Source of the DNA: Alisma plantago-aquatica
Lineage: Eukaryota; Streptophyta; Magnoliopsida; Alismatales; Alismataceae
Direction: 5' to 3'
Assembly: GCA_963693085.1 (NCBI GenBank)
Contig: OY856413.1
Coordinates: 542,522,879-542,586,878, forward strand
Length of the DNA: 64,000 nt
Made by a program: the position numbers and the translations under genes. A model generated the notes under the pieces. The model saw nothing but the letters and a program-made list of their open reading frames with translations. It was not told the origin of the DNA and did no database searches. Below, piece after piece: positions 1 through 10,990 of the stretch; positions within the stretch are counted from its first letter, which is position 1; every line of letters begins with the position of its first letter.

Positions 1-127
1 GTCTATAATCAATGCACAACCGCATTGACCCATCTTTCTTTCTAACAAACAAAACCGGAGCACCCCAAGGTGAAGTGCTCGGTCGGATAAAACCTTTCTC
101 AAGTAACTCTTGAAGCTATTTCTTGAG
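1..127 (-). pseudogene. Start of reverse transcriptase of element A, with in-frame stops
   Basis: Reading minus from the end of the open frame, the conserved beginning of the Ty3/gypsy RT domain continues in the same frame into the window edge. It includes [14 protein letters not shown] and RLCIDYR, the usual N-terminal fingers motifs. Two stop codons close to the junction (TAA at the end of the 128-2017 frame, and a TAG a few codons later) separate it from the gag-protease frame. No frameshift is needed to line up the two parts, so simple substitutions inactivated this copy. Confidence 0.85.
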
Positions 128-2017
128 TTATGCCATCTCAGCAGGAGCCATCCTATACGGTGTCTGGGCTATAGGTTTCGTGTCTGGGATCAAATTGATT
201 TCAAAATCAATTTCCCGAGGTGGTGGTATACCTGGAAGTTCTTCAGGAAACACGTCCTTGAATTCCCTGACTATAGGAACTTCAGCAGGGTTGAGACCTT
301 CTTTGGTAACATCTACCACATGGGCCAAGAATGCATAACATCCTTGCCTCATCAGCTTATCAGCAACCATAGCTGACACAAGACAGGTGGGCAGAATCTT
401 CCTTTCTCCTTGAAAGATCCACGTGTTGTTTTTATCAGCAAACACAGCAAGCTTGGATTCACAATCCAAGACAACTCGATACTTTTCCAAGGTATCCATC
501 CCGAGGATTATATCAAATCCTTGCATATCAAGTGGTATAAGTTCCACTTGAATGCGATGATCAGAAAAGAAGAGAATGCAGGGAGAGCATACCTCTTGCA
601 ACACGGCAGACCCACTCAACGGAGTCTCCAAAAACAAGCTATCTGCACTATGACTGACTGTCATATTGCAGTTACGAATCACTCTCCGAGTGACAAAGGA
701 GTGTGTAGCACCCGGGTCAATCAGAACAGATACCACATAGGATTTAGACATATAAGAATATAAAAGTTCCATCTGACCTGCCACTACCCGTGGATTGACC
801 ACTGCATCAGGTGGGTTCATAGCATAGAACCTTGATGTCGCCTGGTGTTGAGGTGGTGATGATGATCCAGCTTGAGACGCTTGTCCACGTCCTCGAGATG
901 CTCCTCGAGATTGCCTTCTTTGAGATCCTTGTTGACTCTGCCTCTGAGGTTGTGTCACACTGACAGGCCTAGATCGGCAGTCCTTCATTAAATGCCCCAC
1001 CTTCCCACAATTGTAACAGCTCCTCTCTAGTTGTTGTGGTCTGGGTGGTCCTATGACTGACATCGATGCTGAACTACGAGTCTCTTGTTGAGGTAGGCTT
1101 CGTCCCCTGCCTCTACTCAGTGACCACTGTGTCTGAGCACTCGTTCTGGGTGGTGGAGGTGTAGGTGCAGAGAATCTAGGCTTCTTAAAGTCTCTAGATA
1201 AAGAACTCTGGAACTGCGGATATCTTTTATGGGTTTGTCTCTTCTCGACTACGGATTTCTCTATCCTTCTGACTGACTCAACGAAGGTAGCAAACATCTC
1301 CCGATTCTCTAGGGTAGACACGGGAGTAGTCAAGTCGGCATTTAAACCCTTCTCGAACCTTCTGATTCTTTCTTCTTCTGTGGCAGCCATGTGCGGACAA
1401 AACCACAGTAACTCCATGAACTTAGCTTCATACTCGCTAATGTTCATCATGCCCTGCCTCAGTCTCTCAAACTGAGAGATCTTCTCATCTAGGAAGGTCT
1501 TTGGAAAATATCTATTGATAAATTCCTGACAGAAATGTTCCCACGAGATCTCCACTCCAGGCCTCTTCTGCTCTTCCATGGTCCACCAGTGACCAACACT
1601 TCCCTTGAGAAGATAGACAGCGTGTCTAACCTTCTGAGCTTCTGGGATGTTGAGGATTCTAAAAGCTTTTTCCAATTCGGTCAACCACAGATCGGCATCT
1701 GCAGGATCAGCTGTTCCAAAGTATTCGGTTGCTCTGACACGACGAAGTCGCTCGAACGTCTTACTGATACCTTGTCCTTCAGGCTGGGCAGGTGCCCTAG
1801 GTGCAGGCATGGGCATCCTGTCAGTGATGTGTGTCATGGCAGTCATAAACTGCCCGAACATAGTTTGAACAGCTGGGTTTTCCATGTCAGCTGGGTCAAA
1901 CTGAGGTGGCTCTCTGGGTGGCTCAGGTACAGGTTGTTCTATCTCCAGGTTCCTTGCACCTCCTTGGGGTGCAGCAACACTACTTTCTGCCACGAACTCC
2001 TCGTGTGGTTCAGACAT
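128..2017 (-). CDS. Gag-protease polyprotein of element A (truncated before RT)
   Basis: This is a 629-residue open frame and the only long intact coding frame in the window. Residues 1-90 are acidic and proline-rich. About 95-250 is a retrotransposon Gag capsid-type domain (DLWLTELEKAF, HWWTMEE, FINRYFP, YEAKFMELL). A Ser/Arg/Gln-rich linker follows, then a perfect CCHC zinc knuckle CYNCGKVGHLMKDC at 334-347. The aspartic protease carries DPGATHSF with the catalytic Asp at residue 434. The tail (KDVFPEELPGIPPPREIDFE) is the protease-RT linker. The start Met (MSEPHEEF) is preceded by a short leader and the PBS. The frame ends at a stop just inside RT, so the copy is not autonomous although Gag and protease could still be translated. 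The product would package the RNA and process the polyprotein in a cytoplasmic particle. Confidence 0.9.
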   Translation of the reverse strand: MSEPHEEFVAESSVAAPQGGARNLEIEQPVPEPPREPPQFDPADMENPAVQTMFGQFMTAMTHITDRMPMPAPRAPAQPEGQGISKTFERLRRVRATEYFGTADPADADLWLTELEKAFRILNIPEAQKVRHAVYLLKGSVGHWWTMEEQKRPGVEISWEHFCQEFINRYFPKTFLDEKISQFERLRQGMMNISEYEAKFMELLWFCPHMAATEEERIRRFEKGLNADLTTPVSTLENREMFATFVESVRRIEKSVVEKRQTHKRYPQFQSSLSRDFKKPRFSAPTPPPPRTSAQTQWSLSRGRGRSLPQQETRSSASMSVIGPPRPQQLERSCYNCGKVGHLMKDCRSRPVSVTQPQRQSQQGSQRRQSRGASRGRGQASQAGSSSPPQHQATSRFYAMNPPDAVVNPRVVAGQMELLYSYMSKSYVVSVLIDPGATHSFVTRRVIRNCNMTVSHSADSLFLETPLSGSAVLQEVCSPCILFFSDHRIQVELIPLDMQGFDIILGMDTLEKYRVVLDCESKLAVFADKNNTWIFQGERKILPTCLVSAMVADKLMRQGCYAFLAHVVDVTKEGLNPAEVPIVREFKDVFPEELPGIPPPREIDFEINLIPDTKPIAQTPYRMAPAEMA

Positions 2018-2130
2018 TCTTAATTATCTTCTTCTCCTGAGGAGCAGAAGACTCTATTAGATAAGAAAGAAATACTAAGGATAGACTCGACATCCTAATT
2101 CCTATGTCTCTGTAGACTCAGTGAACCTAG

Positions 2131-2143
2131 AGCTCTGATACCA
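2131..2143 (-). other. Primer-binding site of element A
   Basis: The minus strand reads TGGTATCAGAGCT, the standard plant PBS complementary to the 3' end of initiator tRNA-Met. It begins 5 bases (ATTAG) after the CA that closes the LTR at 2149. The gag start codon lies about 115 bases further on. This fixes both the strand of the element and the inner edge of its 5' LTR. Confidence 0.93.
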
Positions 2144-4335
2144 CTAATTGTGGGCTCTGATCTCCAAACCACGATATAAACACGATTTAAACGTAGCGGA
2201 AACGGTTCGATTAACAATAGAAGACAAAAATCACGGAAAATTAAAACTTTTCGAGATAAGAGCTTGAATCCATAAAAACTTCTTTCATAAAAGGAGATAA
2301 AATGTTTACATCTTTGATAATTACTTCTTGAGTAATTATATACAACATGATACAAAATCTCAAGAACTCAGAATCAAAATCTCAGACCAAAAGACTCCAA
2401 GGACCTGAGAGTACAGAGAACACATAGGACTGACTATCTAACTACACAACTCAGCAGCCTGAATCTCCACTTGAGATTTACTGCTGCTCCTGGTGCTGCT
2501 GCTGCTGATACTGTCCACCTGTAGACTAATTCCTTCGTCCTCGACGACCACCTAAAAAGATTGAAATCTACGGGGTGAGACAATTTTAAATAATTGTCCC
2601 AACGAGAGTTATAACTCCTCGCCAGAAGCTTTATTATAACAATTCAAGAACAACATAGGCAATAAAAGCTTTAAGGTAATCAACAGCAGATTGTTATCAA
2701 TTAGAACAACAACATTTAAGGAATATGAAGAACATGTATACTAAGTAATGTATCTTCAATCAATGTATCTCGTGGATCAACCTAAGCAGATATGCTACGC
2801 GGTTGATTATGTTTTACAAACATCATTATGCCCTGCGGAGATGAGGTATACTGCTCATACTCCAACCGATCACTATTAAGTCGCATCGGTATCATACATA
2901 GGTCATCAAAAGAGTCGGATTCTTATGACCTCATCTTCCTCAGTCAGTGTGAGGATCAACATGTAGGACATCTAATGTCTCTGCTACTATAGCTTACCAG
3001 GGTATTCTGGTACTTCACTATTAGAGTCACAGTGGCATTCTGTACTCTCTTCACCATCGAAAGATTTCTTGTTTGCCTCTCATCGATTGCGGTATAAAAG
3101 ACTTCCTCGGGAGATTAGTGTTACATCACCCCGGCATAACCCATAGTGAAGGATTGATAGATTAAGATACATATACATCAATTCCTACACTAGGATGTAA
3201 GGACATTCACATCCATTTTCCCCACATACTCAAAAGTATGTGATCCAGGAGTTCCCTTAGGAAAACCTGTTTCACCATCATTTAACTCCTGACAATGATG
3301 GATCTATGATCAGGGCTCTACATGGTATGATTATACTTGATTAGTTAGGTACATTTTAGTATTCTTTTAACATCATACATGTTTTCAAACATTAATCATT
3401 AGAACAGCAGTTATGAAAGTAGAATACTAAATGTATCAAGTCTAACTCACATAATCATCATTTCTCAGTACTCTCATCACAAGCCATCTCTTAAAGCATG
3501 ACCTTGATGGTATTCATTGCTCTCACAGCCTATCAATCTCATAAGATGTTATTAACAAGGCATCAGGATAAATCACTATTCATAAAGCTAACAACATGCT
3601 TTCAATGAATATAGTATCATCATCCATACCTGGATATGATCATCCTCATATAGGAACCTGCATGGTTAAATCAACTGATAACAATAAATAACTCATTTAA
3701 AGAAGTTGTATCTCCCTACTCATACAAGAGCTAGGCTTCCTTGATTTTCATCAATTAGGGTTTACTATTCACAATACATGTCATCATCCTAGAATTAGGG
3801 TTTACTATTCACCTATTGGTGAATTGATCTCATAACATCACCATGTATGAGAAACATCATCATTAAAGTCCTCAGATAAGATTAAGATTCATCAATTATC
3901 ATAAATAGGGTTTTCATGATCTCACATAGGTGGATCATACCCTAATCATGTACATTCATATATATTGAAGGTATTTTACTTGGATTTCAACCATAATTGG
4001 GATTTTCTCTCTCCTCTTGCTCATAGGTGATGATTACATCCCTCTAGATTGGGTTAGGTCTAATCAACATTGATAAGCCTAGCCAAGTCATCACCATTGT
4101 AACCATTGGGGTTTGCATGATAAAAAGTGGTTACCTACTTGAATCCATAAAGGGTATTTCGGTAAAGTTCACCATTGATCATAACATGGGTTAATATACT
4201 AACCACTTGACCCTTAATGTCCCTAGGTATCATTAGGGTTTAGGTTGAACAACCATCAAACCATCTAAGCCTTCAAGGCATTAGGCAGACTTATCCTTAA
4301 AAAAATCCCCAATAGGTTTCACACCTTCAACCTTC

Positions 4336-5425
4336 AAACGATCCTGAGATCGTTTAAGGTTGTAGACCATTTAGCTTTGGTTGACTTCAAGACCGCATGA
4401 CACTCAAGACCGTTTACCCTTAAACGATCTTGAGGTCGCTTGCCCAAGATGGGTTGAAGACCGTTTAGTCATAGATTGACTTCTGAAGTCGTTTGAGCTC
4501 ATTCGGACCTGAAGTCGTTTGAACTCATTCGGTCCTGAAGTCGTATGAACTCATTCGGTCCTAAAGTCATATGAACTCATTCAGTCCTGAAGTTGTATGA
4601 ACTCATTTGGTCCTGAAGTCGTATGAACTCATTCGGTCCTGAAGTTGTATGGTCCTAAAAGCTCAAGATCGCATGGACCTCCAAGGTGATTCAAAGGGTA
4701 AACTCGATTAGGGTTTCCTATGTTGAAGCCTTCAATTGGTCTCAAGCTTGCTAACCACTTATCAATTGAGACAATTAGGGTTAGCCTTAACCAATTGGTC
4801 ACTCAATTGATCCTCAATTGATATCCAATCAAGGTTGGAGTTGGTTCAATTAAGGTCTATAAACATTCAACCATCAACACTCAACAATGTGAATCAAATC
4901 GAAGTTGATCCCATCAATTGACCTCCAATCGGGCTCAAACTTGGCCCAAACGGTCTTGGGATCGTTTGGATAACCTCCAAACGGTCTTGAGACCGTTTGC
5001 CCAAGAATTCATCAAAATCTAAGTTGATTTGATAGGGGTTGAACCTTAATTAAGTCACAAATCAGCAATTTGATTATTTCAATAACCCACTGTAATTGGG
5101 CCCTCAATTGATCAAATTACCTTAACCCTAGACCTCCAAACGGTCTTGGGTTGACACCAAACGGTCTTGAGACCGTTTGGATGAGTTCCAAACGGTCTTG
5201 AGACCGTTTTCCCATCCATCCTTTGGACTCTAGTGAAAATTCATCAAGGTTTGATCTATTGAGTTGATCATCACATCAATACTTAATTGCAATATGATTT
5301 GGTACCTTTGGACCTTCAATTGGTCAACTATACTTGACCCCAGACCTCTAAACGGTCTTGGGTGATCCCCAAACGGTCTTGAGACCGTTTGGATGATCCC
5401 CCAAACGGTCTTGAGACCGTTTGGG
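4336..5425. repeat. Palindrome cluster in LTR A (AAACGGTCT/AGACCGTTT type)
   Basis: Many copies of a short inverted repeat occur here. The commonest form is AAACGGTCTTGAGACCGTTT: two 9-base arms around a TG spacer, usually extended by CC and GG. Full or partial copies are near 4336, 4951, 4980, 5136, 5160, 5189, 5350, 5371 and 5403. Variants include AAACGATC arms with a CTGA loop at 4336-4355. Spacing is irregular (25-40 bases in the dense part), so this is a dispersed motif and not a simple tandem repeat. Confidence 0.85.
4484..4656. repeat. 26-bp tandem repeat in LTR A
   Basis: About six and a half copies of a 26-base unit lie head to tail. The core is GAACTCATTCGGTCCTGAAG followed by TCGTAT. 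Copies differ by a few substitutions, such as TTGTAT for TCGTAT. The array sits beside the palindrome cluster and shares its GTCGTTTGA words, suggesting it grew from the same motif. Confidence 0.85.
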
Positions 5426-6215
5426 CTAATCAACCCAAAATCACTAATTAACTCATTGGAATTTCAGCACTGATTTCAATTAGGATTTGCCCTATTAATC
5501 AACCTTCAACTCATAACTCGTTTGGAATTAACCCCTCAAATTTTGTGGGTGATTAACCTACATAATTATAAACAAGATTCCCATACATTCGTCGCTTGGT
5601 CAACGCGACCAAATGGTCTTGAAGGCTGTTTTCCTTCATACGACCCTGAAATCGTTTGCCCACCAAACAGTTGTGTAAACCGTATGGGCAATTGGTGGAG
5701 GTCGTTTGGTAAATTGGAAATCCGTGGATAAGCATAGGAATTAACACCCTTATCTTCTACCTCAAGAACAGTAGCAGTTCTTCATGATTTTGCTTGCAAG
5801 GATGCAAGGGAAGATAGGGAAGAAGAAGAACTAGCAACTATATGCATAGAAAAAGATGTATAATCAAAGCATAAGGTTTAGAGTTATAAAACCCGCCTAA
5901 AGGTTGTTCCTTGAGCTCCAAGCTTCCAAGCTTCAGGTCTTTAATGGCGTCTTTGAGCTCCACAGGTCGGCCAAGGTAAATTCTCCTGGGAAAAGTTGGA
6001 AAGGAATGGCTAGAAAGATAAAGCTAGGTGAGCTAGCCATGAATTCAACCTTGAAATCGAGTTTCCTCCATGAATTCAAGCAAAAGGGATGATCCAAACT
6101 TACCTTGAACTCCTTGGTCGTTCTCCTATGCTCCAGAGCTCTGCCTTAGTCAGTTTGAGCAAGGGGGATAAGTGAGGGAATGGGAGAAATGTTCCTTTGC
6201 TTGCAAAGGAAGTGG

Positions 6216-6227
6216 TATATATATTTT
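6216..6227 (-). promoter_or_regulatory. Possible TATA box of LTR A
   Basis: The minus strand reads AAAATATATATA about 690 bases inside the LTR from its outer end, a plausible U3 position. Element B has TTATATAC-like sequence at a comparable place in its 3' LTR (near 10080); the 5' LTR copy near 17925 is altered to TCATATAC. Transcription start and polyadenylation sites cannot be placed from sequence alone. Confidence 0.35.
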
Positions 6228-6915
6228 GGGTGAAATTTCTCCATAAAGCTTCTACTTTATCCCATTTCTCATCTAAGTCCTTCCTTTCTTCTTTTCTCGT
6301 CCCTACCCATTATTTCTAAGGACAATCTCCTTCTAAGGTCAAGAATTGAAGGCAAAGAAGATCAACCCATTACTAAAGTATACATATAAAAGAGCTATTA
6401 TACTTATTCCTTGATTATTTAATCACAAAGGTGTTCTTTATTATATGATTATTCAAATGAAGTGCCCTCTTCATCATTTCTACTCTAAATGATGACAAAA
6501 GTTATAAAAGATATTTTAGAAGATGAAATTTACAAGTTGCACTCCAAATTTTGGGTAAATTGCATTTTACCCCAAAACCAGGGTTTCAAGCACAGGGATT
6601 GCTTCCACAGCTGCACCTTGGTGCTCAAGCTTGGGAAATCCTTCAAACTTTACCATAATCATTATTATGATGTGTCAACATCAGAGGAACATCTCAACAT
6701 GTGCAAATTGCAAGTTAACCCTTCTAACTGGGTAAATTGCACATAGGTCCCTGTATTACAAAACAATACTAAAACATTGTTCAATTAGGGCAGAAATGGA
6801 AATATGTGTTCCTCAAGAGTTTAATTACATGCCAAAAGATAATCACCAGTATCTTAATTACATAATTAGGCAAAACACCTAGGGTTAACTCATAACCCAG
6901 GTCAGGGATGTTACA

Positions 6916-7405
6916 CTGATTACAGGCTTCATGCCTCTGCTACATATTGGACTTTAACCAATCCTAATTACACCGCCAGGCATTGGACTCTACCAATCCT
7001 GATTACACAGCCAGGCATTGGACTTTAACCAATCCTGATTACACAACCAGGCATTGGACTCTAACCAATCCTAATTACAGGCTTCATGCCTCTGCCAGGT
7101 ATTGGACTTTAACCAATCATGATTACACCACCAGGCATTAGACTCTACCAATCCTGATTACACAGCCAGGCATTGGACTTTAACTAATCCTAATTATACA
7201 GCCAAGCATTGGACTCTAACCAATCCTGATTATAGGCTTCATGCCTCTACCAGGTATTGGACTTTAACCAATCTTGATGACACCTCCAGGCATTGGACTC
7301 TACCAATCCTGATTACACAGCCAGGCATTGGACTTTAACCAATCCTGATTACAGGCTTCCTGCCTCTACCAGGTATTGGACTTTAACCAATCCTGATTAC
7401 ATTGC
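6916..7405. repeat. Minisatellite in B 3' LTR (35/36-bp monomers)
   Basis: The array repeats the words CAGGCATTGGACT, ACCAATCCTGATTACA and GGCTTCATGCCT. Monomers of 35-36 bases alternate between CTCTACC, CTTTAACC and CTCTAACC forms; every fourth carries a 13-base addition containing AGGC-TTCAT-GCCT. The array is truncated on the left by element A. The complete counterpart is at about 14440-15250. Confidence 0.9.
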
Positions 7406-7639
7406 ACTAGGTACCACATTCTTTTACTAGCATTAAACTTTGGCCATCCCATAATACTTAATCACATTTTTTATGTAATACAAGTATTCCTCCCTTCCCT
7501 TTTTAGCATATTCAAAAACATGTATGATCATGATTTAATTATTATTATTGTATCCTTTAGTTATTATTATCATATTACTAAGTTTCCATTTCCTAGTTTA
7601 TTATGAACATTATAATTGCTTTCATGAGTCTTTTATAAA

Positions 7640-7895
7640 CATCTCGTTACCTCTCACTAGGCAAAAACTAACCACATGGCTCACAAAGCCCATTAAACAT
7701 TTTGTCACTTCTCATTAGGTGACAACCACCCACATGCCTCACAAAGCCCATTAAACATCTTGTCACCTCTCACTAGGCAACAACCATCCACATGTCTCAC
7801 AAAGCCCATTAAACCTCTTGTCGCCTCTCACTAAGCAACAACCATCCACATGGCTCACAAAGCCCATTAAACCTCTTGTCACCTCTCACTATATG
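7640..7895. repeat. 58-bp tandem repeat in B 3' LTR
   Basis: About 4.4 copies of a 58-base unit containing CTTGTCACCTCTCACTAGGC, CCACATGGCTCAC and AAAGCCCATTAAAC. Copies differ by isolated substitutions and small indels. The same array appears at 15488-15738. Confidence 0.9.
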
Positions 7896-7979
7896 TTGGA
7901 GTTTCACATGACATTACCCTATATTAGGATTAGGGTTTCCCAATTCATATCAATCAGGGTTACTCATCCCCTCACACAA

Positions 7980-8205
7980 ATTAGGGTTACATAAAGCATA
8001 ACATCAACCTAGATTAGGGTTTCATAAAGCATAGCATCACCCTGGATTAGGGTTTCATAAAGCATTGCATCACCTTGGATTAGGGTTTCATAAAGCATAG
8101 CATCACCCTGGATTAGGGTTTCATAAAGCATAACATCACCCTGGATTAGAGTTTCATAAAGCATAGCATCACCTTAGATTAGGGTGTCATATCACATTAC
8201 CTTGT
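7980..8205. repeat. 33-bp telo-box tandem repeat in B 3' LTR
   Basis: Seven copies of a 33-base unit with GGATTAGGGTTTCATAAAGC then ATAGCATCACCCT. Every unit contains TTAGGGTTT, the reverse of the plant telo-box AAACCCTAA. Telo-box words continue at irregular spacing to about 8470. The period and flanking words show this is not a telomere fragment. Confidence 0.9.
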
Positions 8206-8799
8206 ATCAGGGTTTCCCATCACATCCTTACCTTGAAGTAAGGTTTCTTATAACATTTCTCCTAAAATTAGGGTTTCATGTAGCTTTACCCAAAATTAAG
8301 GTTTTCATGAAGCATTCCCTTAATTTAGGGTTTTTCATTAAATTACCCCGAATTAGGATTTCTCATATCATCATCCTAGATTAGGGTTACATTATTACCC
8401 TTAATTAGGGTTTCACCTATCGTTTCTCTCAATTAGGGTTAGCTCAAAAACCTTCTCTATTAGGGTTTCATGATCTCTTTATCAAGGATCATACCCTAAT
8501 TACATAATTTATTCATATTGAAAGTGTTAAAGCTTATCCACTACATGATCATTAAACATGTAGGAATTCCTCCCTCTCTCATCCTCTATAGTATGTTGAT
8601 TTGCTTCAAGCTTAATTAAATTAGGTCAACTTGAATGAAGGGTTAACATAGTGTATTGAGATATTTCTTCCATAAGCATCAAAGGTTAACCGCTTTAAAT
8701 GTACTAATCACCTAAGTACTTTAGGGATTCAACCATTGTACTTATCTTTGGTAATCATCATTATCAATCATGGAATCAATTGATCTTTTATAACCTTGA

Positions 8800-9560
8800 G
8801 TCTCCAAATGGTTTTGGGGTATCTTGAACCTCCAAACGGTTTTGCCCCTTTTTAACCTTAAAATTGTTTTGAAACCATTTGTCCTCCAAACGGTTTTGAA
8901 ACCATTTGAGAATCCTAGGTCTGAGACCATTTGGTCTTAAACGGTTTTGAAACCATTTGGTCATCTAGCCCTTGAAACTGTTTGGATAAATTGATATAGA
9001 AACCGAAAGGACCCCCAAACGGTTTGAGATAGTTTGATCCCAAACGGTTTCAAGACCATTTGGACTCAAATGGCTTCAAGACCGTTTGGTCCAAACTATC
9101 TTGAAAATCGAATGGTCCAATTAGGGTTTGTTTCAACCAAATCGATTAGGGTTTACCTTGTTGAAATGTGCATCAATTTCACCCTTGAATACTCATCGAT
9201 TTACAACCCTTGGATCTCCAAACCTTCATCACAGCCCTTGGCCTCCAAACGGTCTTGAGACCGTTTGGTCTTCAAACGGTTTGAAAACTGTTTGGGCCAA
9301 ATCAACCCATAAATCAAATTATCAACTAAGGTTTCAACCACTCTACCTGATTAGGGTTTGCAATTGGTGGATTCTCCATCATTGGAACTATTATAAATCA
9401 TTTAATTAGAACCATTGGATCAACATCCAACTACCTCAGAATTTTTCCTTCAAATGGTTTGGGACCAATTGATCCCAAATGGTCTTGAGACTGTTTGATC
9501 CCAAACGGTCTTGAGACCGTTTGGTCTCGATTGGTCTTGAGACCGATTGGACTCAATTAT
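8800..9560. repeat. Palindrome cluster in B 3' LTR
   Basis: Dispersed AAACGGTTT/AAACCATTT and AAACGGTCT/AGACCGTTT inverted pairs, of the same type as in LTR A. The best copies are near 9248 and 9501. Many copies carry a CGG to TGG change in one arm, as expected if methylated CpG sites have decayed. Confidence 0.82.
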
Positions 9561-10967
9561 GAAACCGTTTTCACAAGATATTATTAAGGTGTGTGCTTAA
9601 GATGAAATCATCATCTTCAAGCTACGTTTCTTCAAAACTTGTTGTGATTTTTCATGGTGATTTCATCAATCAACCAAATAGATTTTTGAGAATAAAGAAA
9701 GAATCAACAATTGATAAAGGTATGAAATCAATAATAACATTCAAGAGTTCAGGTTATATAACCCCCCTTCAAAGAATGCTTCAAGGCTCCAACTCCACGT
9801 CTTTAATGGTGGAAGAAGCGTTCTCAACTCCACAAGGTTTGTTCCTCAAGCTTTTGAGTGAAAAGGATTGGCTAGGATTGAAGATTGCATGGAGAAAAGA
9901 AGAAATCAAGCATTGATTTGTGATTTCCACCATGAAATCAAGGTGAAAGGAGATCATGGAGCTTACCTACAGGTTGGGGGTCGTCCTCCTATTGCTCCTA
10001 AGCTCCCTTGTGCTCAGCCAAAGCAAGGAGAGAAAGAAAATATGAAAAAGAGTCTTTGGTTGAGTGGGAAATAAAGTGTATATAAGGATTTTCAAAGAGA
10101 GAGAACGTTGAAAAGCAATCCTTCAACTCCCCAAATTGGTGCCACTTAACCCCCTCTACTCCTTTCATAAGAAGGCATCAACTCCACCTTCAAATTCCTC
10201 ATCATTATCCATGAATTAAAGAAAAAGCAATTAAGCACCTTAATTCATATAATACTAATATCCCATTTTTAGTGGATATTACTTTTAATTAACTAATGTG
10301 AGTGGGATCTCCACTCAATTGGATATTTTCGTGGCCTTTGCAAGGCATAAGGAATTCCACACTTATATAATTTCAACCATCTCATTTTTGGTTGAAGGGC
10401 ACTTCAATTAACATATTTATTTTTGCATTAATTTGAAGTAAAGTTCCATTTATGCTTAAATCTTGATTATTTTAATATCAAGAATCTCTCTCCTCCAAAA
10501 TGATTCAAATGAGGTGCCCCTCTAAAATTCTTTTCTCTACATGATTCCAAGAATCATTAGGGACCCTCTTGAAGTGGTATTTTGCATATTGAACCCTAGG
10601 TTTTGGGTAAATTGCACATTACACCAAAACTAGGTTTTAATGCACAAATATTGCTCAGCAAGCTCTATCTTGGAGCTCAAGCTTGTGGAAGCCATACCAC
10701 TACATCATACTCATTCCTATGATGATTCAACATCTGAGGAACATTTTATCATATACAATTTGCAAGTTAACCCCTCAAACTGGATAAATTGCACTTTAGT
10801 CCAAAATAAACAAACATTGCTTCAATATTATTCAAAAAGGACTAAAATTGAAACATAAGTTTCTCTTGAGCATTAATTATTTTTGACAAAATATAATCGA
10901 GGATCTAATTAACTTGCTTAAGAAAAACTCCTAGGGTTAAGGCATAGCCCAGGCCAGAGATATTACA

Positions 10968-10990
10968 ATTATAAACCCCTAACAAGGATT
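10968..10990 (-). other. 3' end of B internal region with polypurine-like tract
   Basis: The minus strand reads a GGGGACGAAATCC-type word, then GTTAGGGGTTTATAAT, then the LTR start TGTAATATC. The GACGAAAT word before a G-rich run is the usual 3' end of plant Ty3/gypsy internal regions. It marks the start of plus-strand DNA synthesis. Confidence 0.7.

Larger units (their letters stand above)
1..6915 (-). mobile_element. Element A: Ty3/gypsy (Tekay/Del-like) retrotransposon, 5' part
   Basis: On the minus strand the order is 5' LTR (6915 down to 2149), a 5-bp gap, initiator-tRNA-Met type PBS, gag with CCHC knuckle, protease, then the start of reverse transcriptase running off the window at base 1. 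The LTR ends are TG and CA. The sequence right of 6915 (CTGAT, 6916-6920) would be one copy of the TSD; the partner lies outside the window. Element A is inserted in the 3' LTR of element B. The uninterrupted version of that site is near 14764 in B's 5' LTR. The Tekay/Del assignment rests on the style of the protease-RT linker and on LTR size; no chromodomain or integrase is visible to confirm it. Confidence 0.9.
2149..6915 (-). repeat. 5' LTR of element A (4.77 kb)
   Basis: The LTR begins (minus) TGTAACATCCCTGACCTGGG at 6915 and ends CCCACA at 2149, directly before the PBS. It is very long for a plant LTR. It contains a 26-bp tandem array, a cluster of AAACGG-type palindromes and a TATA-like box. 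No convincing gene lies in it: all open frames are short and unrelated to known proteins. The outermost part (about 5750-6915) aligns in layout with the ends of B and F LTRs, showing a common LTR family. The stretch 2160-4330 has frequent AGGGTTT-type words but no array I could define. Confidence 0.88.
6916..10967 (-). repeat. 3' LTR of element B, part outside the A insertion
   Basis: It begins on the minus strand with TGTAATATCTCTGGCC at 10967, right after the polypurine-like end of the internal region. It stops at 6916 inside a minisatellite where element A was inserted. Its blocks in plus-strand order are minisatellite, 58-bp repeats, 33-bp telo-box repeats, palindromes, then an outer segment shared with A and F. 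The same blocks occur in the same order in the 5' LTR of B. Short frames here (for example 9593-9916) also occur in the other LTR copy with changes and show no coding signature. Confidence 0.9.

Noticed and set aside
7940..8470. Interstitial telomere from TTAGGGTTT words
   Set aside because: The period is 33 bp with unrelated filler, not the 7-bp plant telomere unit, and it sits within a defined LTR.
9593..9916. 107-codon plus frame, with a 115-codon counterpart at 17416-17763
   Set aside because: Both lie in B's LTR; the two copies differ by scattered changes with no synonymous bias I could see, and no domain is present.
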